DNA of 64,000 bases from Chitinophagales bacterium (GCA_023957245.1 JAMLHJ010000011.1:1-64000); one strand, 5' to 3'; shown: positions 44,892 to 55,075, counted from the first letter of the stretch. Made by a program: numbers and translations. Notes: generated by a model from the letters alone, not told the origin.

Positions 44892-45342
44892 CTGGTTCAG
44901 AAGTAATTTTATTACTATAATTCCCAGACCTATCTCTTACCTGAAATTCAAAAGACAAAGTATCCTGATCCCTACCAGGAAACAGCGGATTACAATAGAC
45001 TTTGGCTAATAAGTTAATATCTATTCTTCCAGAAACATCATCTACCGTACCTTTTTTAGGAATATTAGGGATAGAGTAACTTAAAGAATCTACCAACGAA
45101 AATCTTTTATCAGTAATAAACAAATTAGGAATAGTATCAGCAGAATTCAATTTACCTAAATCTCCATCTCCATCTTTAAAAGAAAATACAACAACAAGCG
45201 AATCTCCAGGTTTCATTATTGTAGTTGGTTTTCTTATCTCAATTAATTGTATCTCTGGGATATCTGAATAATCTGGAGCTTTAACACACGATACGCCGAC
45301 CCAAACAGCAATAATATATACAAAAAACAATTTAAAGTTCAT
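44872..45342 (-). CDS. hypothetical lipoprotein
   Basis: The 156-residue protein has lipobox GVSC (Cys19) and a mature part that resembles a single Ig-like beta sandwich (PGDSLVVVFSFKDGDGDLG; DQDTLSFEFQVRDRSGNYSN). Similar small lipoproteins with FKDGDGDLG are common in the phylum and have no assigned role. It overlaps rnhA by 20 bases and is divergent from the LuxE-like gene 44 bases away. Confidence 0.72.
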   Translation of the reverse strand: MNFKLFFVYIIAVWVGVSCVKAPDYSDIPEIQLIEIRKPTTIMKPGDSLVVVFSFKDGDGDLGKLNSADTIPNLFITDKRFSLVDSLSYSIPNIPKKGTVDDVSGRIDINLLAKVYCNPLFPGRDQDTLSFEFQVRDRSGNYSNKITSEPVILYCQ

Positions 45343-45386
45343 TTTTCATTCATTAACTTTAGCAACAAATTCTTTTACGAATACTC

Positions 45387-46376
45387 ATGCTTGATTATAA
45401 AAAGATTAGCTCAAAGATATTTAATTTTCCTCCATCAGAGTTTAATAATTTGGCATTGGAAATTTTTGATTACCAATATCAACATAATGCAATTTACAGA
45501 AAATATGTAGATTTTTTGGGGCGAAAAGAATTTGTAAAAGATATTTATACTATACCCTATTTGCCAGTTGAACTTTTCAAATCTCATCAAATTATTTCTG
45601 ATGAATTTCAAGCTTTAGACTATTTTGAAAGTAGTGGCACAACAGGAATGATTCCAAGCAGGCATTATTTTGAAAATTTAGACCTTTATAATCAAAGCTA
45701 TTTATCTGGATTTATTAAACAATATGGTCATCCATCTGAATGGGTTATCCTCGGCTTGCTTCCGTCTTACCTTGAAAGAGAACATGCTTCATTGGTCAAT
45801 ATGGTAGATGGATTAATGAAACAATCCAATCATCCTGACAATGGCTTTTATCTATATGATTATGAACAACTCAAATCTACTTTAGACAAGACATTATACA
45901 ACAACAACAAAGTCATTCTTTTCGGGGTGACGTTTGCCTTATTGGATTTTGCACAAAAATATTCTGGAAATTATCGCCATCTGACAATAATAGAAACAGG
46001 AGGAATGAAAGGAAGAGGAAAAGAATTGACCCGTGAAGAACTTCACCAAAAGCTATTTACTCAATTAAAACCTCATCAAATTCATTCTGAATATGGGATG
46101 TCTGAAATGTTTTCTCAAGCATATTCTACTGATAATGGTATTTTTCATTGCTCTTCCACTATGAAAGTATTAAAAAGAAATCCTTATGACCCACTAGAAA
46201 TAAGCAATAACACTGGCAAAGGGAATATCAACATCATAGATTTAGCCAATCTTCATTCTTGTTCATTCATTGGAACCATGGACTTAGGTGAGTTTTATGA
46301 GGATGGAAGCTTTAAAGTACTTGGAAGAACAGATTACAGCGATACTCGAGGTTGCAATTTGATGTTTGAGCAATAA
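45387..46376 (+). CDS. LuxE/acyl-protein synthetase-like AMP-forming enzyme
   Basis: The 329-residue protein has an adenylate-forming-enzyme shape: YFESSGTTGMIPSRHYFE (phosphate loop), HSEYGMSEMFSQAYS and MKGRGKELTREE. It matches the LuxE acyl-protein synthetase family, which activates fatty acids with ATP and transfers them to a protein cysteine. In Bacteroidota this gene is not part of a lux operon, and its real acyl substrate and partner are unknown. The gene ends at a terminator shared with tyrS. Confidence 0.85.
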   Translation: MLDYKKISSKIFNFPPSEFNNLALEIFDYQYQHNAIYRKYVDFLGRKEFVKDIYTIPYLPVELFKSHQIISDEFQALDYFESSGTTGMIPSRHYFENLDLYNQSYLSGFIKQYGHPSEWVILGLLPSYLEREHASLVNMVDGLMKQSNHPDNGFYLYDYEQLKSTLDKTLYNNNKVILFGVTFALLDFAQKYSGNYRHLTIIETGGMKGRGKELTREELHQKLFTQLKPHQIHSEYGMSEMFSQAYSTDNGIFHCSSTMKVLKRNPYDPLEISNNTGKGNINIIDLANLHSCSFIGTMDLGEFYEDGSFKVLGRTDYSDTRGCNLMFEQ

Positions 46377-46380
46377 AAAA

Positions 46381-46408
46381 CCTCTTACTCTCTTTAAAGA
46401 ATAAGAGG
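46381..46408. terminator. terminator between luxE-like gene and tyrS
   Basis: The stem CCTCTTA/TAAGAGG contains an internal TCTTTAAAGA palindrome. The minus-strand exit is TTTTTTA and serves tyrS. Confidence 0.75.
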
Positions 46409-46431
46409 TGAACATTTTCTTAATTAAGACC

Positions 46432-47712
46432 TTATTCAATCACTATCAAATGATAATCCTTCTTACCTTTTCTAGCGATGATAAATTTATCCTTAATAAT
46501 ATCTTGAACTAAAATTTCAGTTTGCTCACTAACTTTATCTTGATTGATAGCAACAGCATTAGAGGTCAAAGCTCTTTTCACTTCCCCTTTAGATGAATAA
46601 ATATTAGTATGAGTAGCTAATAAATCAATCACAGATACTTTTTCAGCAAAAACATCTTTAGAAAGTTTATAGGTAGGCACGCCATCAAATATTTCAAGCA
46701 AGGTTCTTTCTTCTAGTTGTTCCAATGAATCGTGAGTAGATTTTCCAAATAAAACTTCAGAAGCTTGAACAGCATTTTCATATTCTATTAAAGAATGTAC
46801 TCTTACTGTCAAATCTTTAGCCAATGCTTTTTGCAAAACCCTTAAATGAGGAGCCTCTTCATGTTGACGAATTAACTCATTTGTTTCTTCCTGAGTAAAG
46901 AAACAAAATACTTTAATCCAATTTTTAGCATCTTCATCAGAAGAATTTAACCAAAACTGATAAAACTTATATGGCGACGTTCTTTCTGGATCTAACCAAA
47001 CATTACCTTGTTCTGTCTTACCAAACTTTCCACCATCTGCTTTTTTCACCAATGGAGATGTCAATGCAAAAGCTTCTTCTCCTAGCATTTTTCTAATCAA
47101 CTCTATACCAGTAGTGATATTTCCCCACTGATCACTTCCTCCCATTTGAACTTTTATTCCTTTCTCACGAAATAAATGCACAAAATCATAACCTTGAATC
47201 AATTGGTATGAAAATTCTGTAAATGAAATACCAATATCACCAGAAAATCTCTGTTTGACAGAATCTTTTGCCATCATATAATTGACAGAAATATATTTTC
47301 CAACATCACGAATAAATCCTAAAAATGAAAAATCTTTGAACCAATCATAATTATTAACTACCACAGCAGGGTTTTCTTTAGCATTAAAATCCAAGAAATG
47401 ACTTAATTGTTTCGTGATACCTTTGAGATTCATTTGCAACTCATGATCATTCAAAAGATTCCTTTCCTTAGACTTACCTGTAGGGTCTCCTACCATACCA
47501 GTAGCTCCTCCAACTAAGGCATAAGGAGTATGACCATGTCTTTGAAGGTGCATTAAAATTATAATAGGAACCAAACTTCCAATATGAAGACTATCAGCTG
47601 TCGGGTCAAAGCCTATATATGCTTTCACTTTATTATTTGCAAACAATTCTTTGGTACCTGGAGTCATATCTTGTACCAATCCTCTCCATTCCAATTCTTC
47701 AACTAGATTCAC
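46432..47712 (-). CDS. tyrS: tyrosyl-tRNA synthetase
   Basis: The 426-residue class I enzyme has the HIGH motif as HIGS (DSLHIGSLVPI), the tyrosine-binding GGSDQWGNI, a KMSKS equivalent reading KFGKT, and a C-terminal S4 RNA-binding domain (about 350-426). It belongs to the bacterial short TyrRS branch. A TACTTTTG promoter box lies 21 bases upstream. The start is placed before NLVEELEWRG. Confidence 0.97.
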   Translation of the reverse strand: MNLVEELEWRGLVQDMTPGTKELFANNKVKAYIGFDPTADSLHIGSLVPIIILMHLQRHGHTPYALVGGATGMVGDPTGKSKERNLLNDHELQMNLKGITKQLSHFLDFNAKENPAVVVNNYDWFKDFSFLGFIRDVGKYISVNYMMAKDSVKQRFSGDIGISFTEFSYQLIQGYDFVHLFREKGIKVQMGGSDQWGNITTGIELIRKMLGEEAFALTSPLVKKADGGKFGKTEQGNVWLDPERTSPYKFYQFWLNSSDEDAKNWIKVFCFFTQEETNELIRQHEEAPHLRVLQKALAKDLTVRVHSLIEYENAVQASEVLFGKSTHDSLEQLEERTLLEIFDGVPTYKLSKDVFAEKVSVIDLLATHTNIYSSKGEVKRALTSNAVAINQDKVSEQTEILVQDIIKDKFIIARKGKKDYHLIVIE

Positions 47713-47732
47713 TTATAAATAATTTATTTCTG

Positions 47733-47740
47733 CAAAAGTA
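47733..47740 (-). promoter_or_regulatory. tyrS -7 box TACTTTTG
   Basis: An exact TAnnTTTG match lies 21 bases before the tyrS start. It is followed by GCAG, as is the purL box. Confidence 0.5.
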
Positions 47741-47897
47741 TAATCTCTTATGAAGAATATCGTTATTTTATCATTGAATAACTTTAATTAAGGTTATTTC
47801 ATATAACATCATTTACTAGAAAAACTATTAACTTTATCTTTTTTCACTAGAAGGAAGGAAAACATTCATTCATTTTCAAACATATAACACATCGAAT

Positions 47898-48986
47898 ATG
47901 CACATATATGGTAGGATAACAGTTTTAATTTTAACAATGGGATTCATATCTATTGCAGATGCTCAACCAGCAAAATATAGCAATGCATTTATGGATATTG
48001 GTATTGGTGCTCAAAATTTAGGTAAAGGCAATGCAGTTGTTGCTGGAGTTTCTGATTTGACTGCTGGATATTGGAATCCAGCGGGACTCGTTAATATCAA
48101 AGAAACTGCACAAGTAGGTTTTATGCACTCAGAATATTTCGCAGGAATCGCAAAGTATGATTGGCTAGGAGGCGCTTTTTCTTTAGACAGTGGAAAACAT
48201 GCTATCTCAATTAATCTTATCAGATTTGCAGTTGATGACATACCATATACTTTAGACCTGATTGGTCCAGATGGCTCCATTAATTATGACAATATTCGTT
48301 CATTCTCAGTAGGAGATTATGGATTTATGGCTTCTTATGCTAGAAAAATAAAACCTAATTTTTCCGTAGGAGGAACTGCTAAGATAGTCTATCATAAAGC
48401 TGGAGCCTTTGCAAAAGCATTTGGGTTTGGAATAGATATTGGAGCACAATATCAACTCAAAGATTTTAAATTTGGAGTAAATATCAGAGATATTTCTACC
48501 ACTTTCAACGCATGGAGCTTTTCATTTACAGAAGAAGAGAAAGAAAAATTATTAGGAGCTGACAATGCTATTCCTGACAATTCACTTGAAGTAACAATGC
48601 CAAAAATCTTATTAGGAGCTGGCTATTACAAACGCTTTAATAAATTTGAGCTCAACACGGAATTAGCTATTGATATCACGACTGATGGCAAAAGAAATGT
48701 ATTAATTCCAGGCAAGCCATTCAGCTTTGACCCTCATTTAGGTTTAGAAGTTGGATTTGCAGATATCGTCTATGTAAGAGGTGGTATCAGTAACATTCAG
48801 AAAGAACTCTCAGATAATAATAAAGACAAAAAAATAACTCTTCAACCCAATATTGGAGCAGGATTAAGATTTAAAACTATAGCTGTGGATTATGCATTTA
48901 CCGATGTTGGAGGAAAAGAAACATCAACCTTTTCACATGTCATATCAGCAAGAATAGGATTTAACAAAAAGAATAGACAAGAATGA
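47898..48986 (+). CDS. porV: type IX secretion outer membrane protein, PorV/PorV2-like
   Basis: The 362-residue protein has a signal peptide (to about ADAQ, residue 22) and a FadL-like 14-strand barrel signature (AFMDIGIGAQNLGKGNAVVA, DLTAGYWNPAGL) typical of the PorV/PorQ family. By family knowledge PorV shuttles cargo from the translocon to the sortase PorU. The adjacent C25 protease gene overlaps it by 4 bases and points to a shuttle-sortase pair. It is closer to the PorV2 branch than to PorV proper, so it may be an auxiliary pair. Confidence 0.85.
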   Translation: MHIYGRITVLILTMGFISIADAQPAKYSNAFMDIGIGAQNLGKGNAVVAGVSDLTAGYWNPAGLVNIKETAQVGFMHSEYFAGIAKYDWLGGAFSLDSGKHAISINLIRFAVDDIPYTLDLIGPDGSINYDNIRSFSVGDYGFMASYARKIKPNFSVGGTAKIVYHKAGAFAKAFGFGIDIGAQYQLKDFKFGVNIRDISTTFNAWSFSFTEEEKEKLLGADNAIPDNSLEVTMPKILLGAGYYKRFNKFELNTELAIDITTDGKRNVLIPGKPFSFDPHLGLEVGFADIVYVRGGISNIQKELSDNNKDKKITLQPNIGAGLRFKTIAVDYAFTDVGGKETSTFSHVISARIGFNKKNRQE

Positions 48987-51900
48987 GAAAATATTTATTA
49001 TTAATTATAGGAATTGTAGCATTTGTATTTAAAGCAAATGCAGAAACGTACGGAAATGAATGGATCGTTCCCAATACAAACTATTATAAATTCAAAATAG
49101 TCAATCAAGGTTTATATAGAATTTTAAAAAGTGATTTAGTTAATGCTGGAATACCTGCTAATGACATTAATGGACAGAATGCTATCTTGTATAGAAATGG
49201 AGAACAAGTTCCTCTTTTTGTAACAACAAATGATAACTTTTCAGATACTGATTTCATAGAGTTCTTCGGAATTGGGAATGATGGAAAATTAGATAAACAA
49301 CTCTATTTAAGTCCCGACTTTCATCCCAATCCGTATCAAAGTTTATTTACAGATACTTCCACCTATTTTATAGCATTTGAAAATATTACCAACAAAAAAA
49401 GGATAGAAAGCAAAGTCAATGACTTATCAGGCAGTTTGCCTCCCAAAGAAGAGTATTATTACCACAAATCAAAGGCATATAGTTTAGGCTCATTATTTAG
49501 AGTAGGTGAAAACCCTAATCAATTATTGAACTATGTATATAATTCAGAATTTGATGTAGGAGAAGGATTTTCAAGTGTCAATTTTCCAGTAGGAGGAAGA
49601 CAAATTAATGGAGTGCTTACATCAAATAAATACACCATTAATCCTGATTTGAAAGCAAAATTAAGAGGAACTGTCATATATTCAAACAATTCCACTTCTC
49701 ACAAAATCAGAATCACAGTCGGAGATAGGACGATTGACACTCTTAAAAGTAGTAGAGCAGGAATAGAGTACTTTGAATATGATATTCCGCAAGATTATTA
49801 CACTAATGCTGCAAAGATTAATCTTTATCCTTTGATTGACAAAAGTAGATGTGGTGTTTATTGGGTGGACTTTAGTTATCCTAGACAATATAACTTTAAC
49901 AATGCTAGCAATTTGGAATTTGCAGTCCATAAACACATAGAAGCATATATTGAAGTGGCATCCTATAATAATAAAGGAACTGATGCCATAGTTTACGATT
50001 TCAAAAACAATAATAGATATATAGCAAAAAGAGAAGGAAATATCACTAAAATCTTCTTTCCCCAAACCACTGAAGTAAAAGATAGCTTATTCATCTCCAG
50101 TCAAGACACAAGTGATATTAAATATATTACCAATTTTTCACTAACACCTTTTTCTACAATAAAAGATGCTGATTATATTATTCTTACAACTAAGTCTTTA
50201 TCCACTCAATCTGGAGGAACCAACTATGTTGAAGAATATGCCAAATATAGATCTAGTCTTAAAGGGGGCTCTCATATTGTCGCAACATACTATATTGATG
50301 AATTGGAAAATACTTTTGCTTGGGGAATGAAAGGCAATCCTTTAGCTATTCGAAATGCTATCAATTATTTAGTTGATAATGATAATATTCAACCTGAGAA
50401 CTTATTTATTATTGGCAAAGGTCTTGATTATTCAGTAAATAGAAATGGAACAACAGATATGATTCAGTCGTATGGAAATCCATGCTCTGACAATCTATTA
50501 GCTGCAAGATCATCTTCTTTACCATACCCACAAGTCGGAGTGGGGAGACTTTCTGCAAAAACTCCTAATGACATAAAAGTTTATTTGGACAAAGTAAAAG
50601 AATATGAAGATAACCAGCAAGTTTCTGGAGTTGATGACCAAACTCTTGAACAAAAAGAATGGATGAAATCTATTTTACATCTTGGAGGAGGAAACTTTCT
50701 AGATGAACAAAAGACTTTTGCTAGGTATTTAGAAAATTATAGAAAAATCATTGAAGGTCCAAGTTTTGGAGGAAATGTTCATAGCGTTTATAAAAACTCA
50801 ACAGATCCAGTTCAGGTGGCACAATCTGCAACTATAGATTCTATGTTGTTTCATGGAACATCTCTTATCACTTTCTTTGGACACTCTTCTACATCAACAG
50901 TTGACTTTGATATTGAACCAGAAAATTTCAAAAATCCAAAAGGAAAATATCCATTTATGTTTACCAATGGATGTTTTGTAGGAAACATTTTTGAAAATTA
51001 TAATTCATATAGTGAAAGGTTTGTATTGACGCCTGACAGGTGTGCTATTGGATACTTAGCTCCAATGACTTATGCTGTTGCTTTTTCTCTTAATCAATAT
51101 GCTACAAATTTCTATAATAGATTAGGAGTAGTCAATTATGCAAATCCGATAGGAACTATTTTGAAAAATACTGCAACAGATGTCTTAAGTAGCTCTTTAC
51201 AAACAGATATGTTTTTAGGTCAACAAATGATTTACCACGGTGACCCTGCTATTAAACTTAACTCTTTTGACAAACCAGACTATATCATTACAGAAAAGTC
51301 AATATCGTTCGTACCAGAAGTAGTTAATGCGAGTGTGGATACTTTCAAAATCATTGTTAACCATAAAAATATTGGCAAATCTATTGACACTACCTATAAA
51401 ATATTAATAGAAAGAGGATTGCCAAATGGTGAAATTGAAACTTATGAAGTAACTGCAAAAGCTCCAAGTTATTCAGATTCAGTTATTTTCTCAATTCCAA
51501 CCAATAACATTAATGGATTAGGACAAAATTCATTCTATATCAAGATTGACTCTGATGATCAAATAGATGAGTTGTCTGAACAAAATAACGAAGTTAGACT
51601 CAATAGATACTTCACTATTGATGACGTCATACCTATTTTCCCAAGTGAATTTAGTATAGTGAACTATCCTAATTTGCAATTAAAATATTCAACTGCCAAT
51701 CCTTTCTTAGAAACAAGAAAATATATTGTTCAGATTGACACAACAGAATTATTTAATAGTCCTCTTTTAGTAACTGAAAATGTAACAAAAGCTGGAGGTG
51801 TTATAGAATGGAATCCTACTGTATCTCTTCTTAATAATACAGTATATTATTGGAGAGGCTCTCTTGATACACTTTATGGCAATCAACTCAGCTGGAATAA

Positions 51901-53959
51901 AAGCTCTTTCTTATATAATACAGGTCTTTCTGAAGGATGGAACCAATCTCATTATTTCCAATTTGTACCTGATATTTATAATACAATGAAACTCAATCCC
52001 AATAGAAAATTTAGTTTCATTGATAATATCCGAAATATTAAAGTCGTCAACGGAGTAGATGCAGTAGGTTATAATGATAGAATACTATTTGCAGACAACA
52101 GTTTAATCGCTAGAAATGCATTTGCAAGAAATGGATTTCTATTTTATGTCCTAGACACAAAGACTGGATTTCCAATGCAAACCTACCAAATAGGCAATAC
52201 AGGATACGGAGAATATGGCAATACAATAATTACAGTATTGACTGACGTAAAAATTATTGAATTCAATACTGGTAATCAGAAAGATAGATTTTCTTGTTAC
52301 CATTTTCTGAAAAACACAATCCCCGACCAAGCTATTGTTTGTGGGTATAGTTTCCAAAATGCTCATTATACACAATGGGCAAATGATGATTCAGCAGCTT
52401 TTAACGGTGAAACCTTATTTGATGCTTTTGAAGCTATTGGTGTTACAGACATTAGAAATATAGAAGAATTACAACCTTTCGTATTTTTCACTCAAAAGGG
52501 AAATCCTCTATTCGATACCCAACAGATCAAGGCAGACAAATCTGAAAGAATTGAAGTTGAGTTCTCATATTCAGGCACTTGGAATCAAGGCTCTATGTCT
52601 TCACCTTTAATAGGACCTGCCCTCAAATGGAATACTGTTGACTATAATTGGGAATCCTTAGATAATCCTATTACTGATAATGTTTCATTCCAATTATATG
52701 GATATTCCAAAAATGGAGTAAAAGATAAGCTCTTTGATAGAATGACTAAAAATACAGATATTTCTTCTGTTAGTTCTGATTTCTATCCATACCTACAATT
52801 AGAAATGATTGCTAAAGATGAGCAAAACTCTACTGCACCGCAATTAGATTATTGGAGAATTATTTACGATGAAATTCCTGAAGGAGCTATAAATCCTCAA
52901 AAGCATTTGGTAAAATCCAACGATACCATCTTATTTGGAGCCACTTATAAAGCAGAAATTGCTTTTGAAAATATCACAAATATTGATATGGACAGCGTGT
53001 TAGTTAAATTCACTGTCAAAAAAGGTAATAACCAAATTGAAACCTACTACAAACGTTTCGCTCCACTTCCAGGCTATAAATATATTGTTATAGATTTCAG
53101 CTATACATTTGACAAGCCTGAACATCAAGGAGCTAATACAATTACATTTGAAGCCAATCCAGATAACGACCAGAAAGAGAAACACCACTTCAATAACTTC
53201 GCAGCATTTACTGTCTATATTAATAAAGATGTACTTAATCCTATAATGGATGTCACTTTCGATGGAAGGCATATTACCAATGGAGAAATTGTTTCTCCTA
53301 AACCAGAAATTCTGATTTCTATTAAAGATGAAAATAAATTTTTAGCTCTAAATGACACTAGTTTATTTAAGCTATTCATCAAAACACCAAATTCAACTAC
53401 TTTCACTTCATTAGACCCAGGAATGTCTGACTTTAGTTTTGTCCCTGCGGATGAAAGTAATTTGGCTACAAATAACCAAGCAAAATTGTTTTACAGACCT
53501 ACTTTCTTAGAAGACGGACTATACGAACTTAGAGTGCAAGGTGCTGATAAAAGTTTGAATGATGCAGGAACCAATGAATATCGTATACAATTTTTGATTG
53601 ATACTAGACCTGCAATTTCCAACTTCATCAATTACCCTAATCCTTTCTCGACTTCTACTCAATTTATCTTCACATTGACAGGAACAGAAATTCCTTCTGA
53701 GCTAAAAATTCAAATCATGTCAGTCTCTGGAAAAGTTGTAAAGGAAATATCTGGAGAAGAACTAGGTAATATCCATATTGGTCTCAACAGAACAGAATAC
53801 AAATGGGACGGAACCGATATGTTTGGAGGAAAATTGGCAAATGGATTATACCTATATAGAGTAACGGCAAAAATCAATGGAAAGTCAATGGAACTGCTTC
53901 AAAACTCAACTGACAAATACTTTAAAAAAGGATTTGGAAAAATGTATATCGTGAGATAA
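48983..53959 (+). CDS. porU: C25-family type IX sortase-like protease, PorU/PorU2-like
   Basis: This 1658-residue protein has a signal peptide (to about residue 20), an N-terminal beta region, a gingipain-type C25 domain (about 390-760), Ig-like/CARDB-type repeats (about 780-930 and 1380-1540) and a C-terminal domain from Asn1550 (NYPNPFSTSTQF...WDGTDMFGGKLANGLYLYR). The catalytic pair is His634 (FFGHSSTS) and Cys664 (FTNGCFVGN). PorU removes the C-terminal signal of type IX cargo and attaches it to the surface glycolipid. This protein is longer than classical PorU and matches the PorU2 type. Confidence 0.87.
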   Translation: MRKYLLLIIGIVAFVFKANAETYGNEWIVPNTNYYKFKIVNQGLYRILKSDLVNAGIPANDINGQNAILYRNGEQVPLFVTTNDNFSDTDFIEFFGIGNDGKLDKQLYLSPDFHPNPYQSLFTDTSTYFIAFENITNKKRIESKVNDLSGSLPPKEEYYYHKSKAYSLGSLFRVGENPNQLLNYVYNSEFDVGEGFSSVNFPVGGRQINGVLTSNKYTINPDLKAKLRGTVIYSNNSTSHKIRITVGDRTIDTLKSSRAGIEYFEYDIPQDYYTNAAKINLYPLIDKSRCGVYWVDFSYPRQYNFNNASNLEFAVHKHIEAYIEVASYNNKGTDAIVYDFKNNNRYIAKREGNITKIFFPQTTEVKDSLFISSQDTSDIKYITNFSLTPFSTIKDADYIILTTKSLSTQSGGTNYVEEYAKYRSSLKGGSHIVATYYIDELENTFAWGMKGNPLAIRNAINYLVDNDNIQPENLFIIGKGLDYSVNRNGTTDMIQSYGNPCSDNLLAARSSSLPYPQVGVGRLSAKTPNDIKVYLDKVKEYEDNQQVSGVDDQTLEQKEWMKSILHLGGGNFLDEQKTFARYLENYRKIIEGPSFGGNVHSVYKNSTDPVQVAQSATIDSMLFHGTSLITFFGHSSTSTVDFDIEPENFKNPKGKYPFMFTNGCFVGNIFENYNSYSERFVLTPDRCAIGYLAPMTYAVAFSLNQYATNFYNRLGVVNYANPIGTILKNTATDVLSSSLQTDMFLGQQMIYHGDPAIKLNSFDKPDYIITEKSISFVPEVVNASVDTFKIIVNHKNIGKSIDTTYKILIERGLPNGEIETYEVTAKAPSYSDSVIFSIPTNNINGLGQNSFYIKIDSDDQIDELSEQNNEVRLNRYFTIDDVIPIFPSEFSIVNYPNLQLKYSTANPFLETRKYIVQIDTTELFNSPLLVTENVTKAGGVIEWNPTVSLLNNTVYYWRGSLDTLYGNQLSWNKSSFLYNTGLSEGWNQSHYFQFVPDIYNTMKLNPNRKFSFIDNIRNIKVVNGVDAVGYNDRILFADNSLIARNAFARNGFLFYVLDTKTGFPMQTYQIGNTGYGEYGNTIITVLTDVKIIEFNTGNQKDRFSCYHFLKNTIPDQAIVCGYSFQNAHYTQWANDDSAAFNGETLFDAFEAIGVTDIRNIEELQPFVFFTQKGNPLFDTQQIKADKSERIEVEFSYSGTWNQGSMSSPLIGPALKWNTVDYNWESLDNPITDNVSFQLYGYSKNGVKDKLFDRMTKNTDISSVSSDFYPYLQLEMIAKDEQNSTAPQLDYWRIIYDEIPEGAINPQKHLVKSNDTILFGATYKAEIAFENITNIDMDSVLVKFTVKKGNNQIETYYKRFAPLPGYKYIVIDFSYTFDKPEHQGANTITFEANPDNDQKEKHHFNNFAAFTVYINKDVLNPIMDVTFDGRHITNGEIVSPKPEILISIKDENKFLALNDTSLFKLFIKTPNSTTFTSLDPGMSDFSFVPADESNLATNNQAKLFYRPTFLEDGLYELRVQGADKSLNDAGTNEYRIQFLIDTRPAISNFINYPNPFSTSTQFIFTLTGTEIPSELKIQIMSVSGKVVKEISGEELGNIHIGLNRTEYKWDGTDMFGGKLANGLYLYRVTAKINGKSMELLQNSTDKYFKKGFGKMYIVR

Positions 53960-53986
53960 ACGCTTACTAACCAATATATATACCAC

Positions 53987-54014
53987 AAAAGGCTATCTGG
54001 AGAGATAGCCTTTT
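53987..54014. terminator. terminator after porU, shared with rnpB
   Basis: A perfect 12-bp stem AAAAGGCTATCT/AGATAGCCTTTT with loop GGAG is followed by T-run. On the minus strand it lies just after the RNase P RNA and can end that transcript. Confidence 0.9.
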
Positions 54015-54027
54015 TTAATAAAAATGT

Positions 54028-54369
54028 GTAAACCTATAAGCCGGGTTCTGTCTTGCACAATGTACAAGTATTGCCATTTATCTAGACCAATTTTTACAAA
54101 TCAGCTCTATCGAACTACCCTCCATGTGTCATAAAGATGGCTCGAGCAAAGCCAATTCACATGGTATATTTGTTCTTTCAACACCTGGGGTTTTCCATCA
54201 ATATATATTACTATATACAGTTCCCTAAGGATTTTCACTCTCGCATTCTCTGTAGCACTTTCCGTATAATGCATGTTTCCACACAAAATCCCACCAGTTA
54301 GGTGGCAGGTTGCTCTATGTTGCCCGGACTTTCCTCTTACCAAAATAGGTAAGCGACAATACAGTTTAC
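54028..54369 (-). ncRNA. rnpB: RNase P RNA, class A
   Basis: The minus strand carries the RNase P landmarks GAGGAAAGTCCGGGC (from 54336) near the 5' end and GACAGAACCCGGCTTA (from 54052) near the 3' end. The first GTAAAC (54369-54364) pairs with the terminal GTTTAC (54033-54028) to form helix P1, which sets the ends. The length of about 340 nt fits class A. It is the catalytic RNA that processes tRNA 5' ends. A TACATTTG promoter box lies directly upstream. The open frame of 117 codons on the same strand is an accident of this RNA. Confidence 0.95.
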
Positions 54370-54374
54370 AATCA

Positions 54375-54382
54375 CAAATGTA
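54375..54382 (-). promoter_or_regulatory. rnpB -7 box TACATTTG
   Basis: An exact TAnnTTTG match ends 5 bases before the deduced first base of P1, so the transcription start and the RNA end agree. It abuts the TTG start of the methyltransferase gene on the other strand. Confidence 0.6.
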
Positions 54383-55075
54383 TTGATTAATCCTGAAGAT
54401 TACATTTTTTCTATTTATCTTTCTAAAGTGAAAAAAAGTCTTAGATGGCACATTGCTCAATTCTTAGAAATAAGATGGTGGAAAAATTATCTATCCAACA
54501 AAGATGTTACTACCTATTTGGAATGGAAAATTAAATATTGGAAACAACTTTTATCTGAATTAAGCGAATTAAAAATCCCTGAGAATGCAAATATTTTAGA
54601 TGCTGGATGTGGTCCCGCAGGAGTATTTATTGCATTATCTCAATACCGTGTAAAAGCAATAGATCCATTACTAGATGAGTATAAAAACTTAGCTCATTAT
54701 CAACCAGAAAGATTTAAAAACGTCAACTTTCAAACTCAGACAATTGAAGGCATGGACAATCAATCTTTTTATGATGTTATTTTTTGTCTAAATGCCATCA
54801 ATCACGTTTCAAATATTGAATTAGCTTATGATAACCTTTGCAATAATATCAAAGAGAATGGCTATTTAGTCATTTCAATTGATGCTCATAACTCAAATTT
54901 TTTAAAGAGAATTTTTAAAGCACTCCCAGGAGATGCATTACACCCTCATCAATACAATCTCAAAGAATATGAAAATTTTCTAACATCAAGAGGTTTTAAA
55001 ATTCGACAAACTCTTTTAAAAGAGAAAGGCAATATTTTCAATTATTATGTTCAAGTTGCTCAAAAACTAGGATAA
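54383..55075 (+). CDS. class I SAM-dependent methyltransferase
   Basis: The 230-residue protein has SAM motif I ILDAGCGPAGVFIALS, then IDPLLDEYKNL, FYDVIFCLNAINHV and ENGYLVISIDAHN in a standard Rossmann order. The substrate is unknown. The only canonical start before motif I is TTG 54383, which lies 14 bases from the rnpB 5' end on the other strand. The C-terminal half (LPGDALHPHQYNLKEYENFLTSRGF) is typical of small-molecule or lipid methyltransferases. Confidence 0.8.
   Translation: MINPEDYIFSIYLSKVKKSLRWHIAQFLEIRWWKNYLSNKDVTTYLEWKIKYWKQLLSELSELKIPENANILDAGCGPAGVFIALSQYRVKAIDPLLDEYKNLAHYQPERFKNVNFQTQTIEGMDNQSFYDVIFCLNAINHVSNIELAYDNLCNNIKENGYLVISIDAHNSNFLKRIFKALPGDALHPHQYNLKEYENFLTSRGFKIRQTLLKEKGNIFNYYVQVAQKLG

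Noticed and set aside
54107..54460. 117-codon minus-strand open frame
   Set aside because: It lies largely inside the RNase P RNA gene on the same strand, whose conserved sequences and P1 pairing explain the region.
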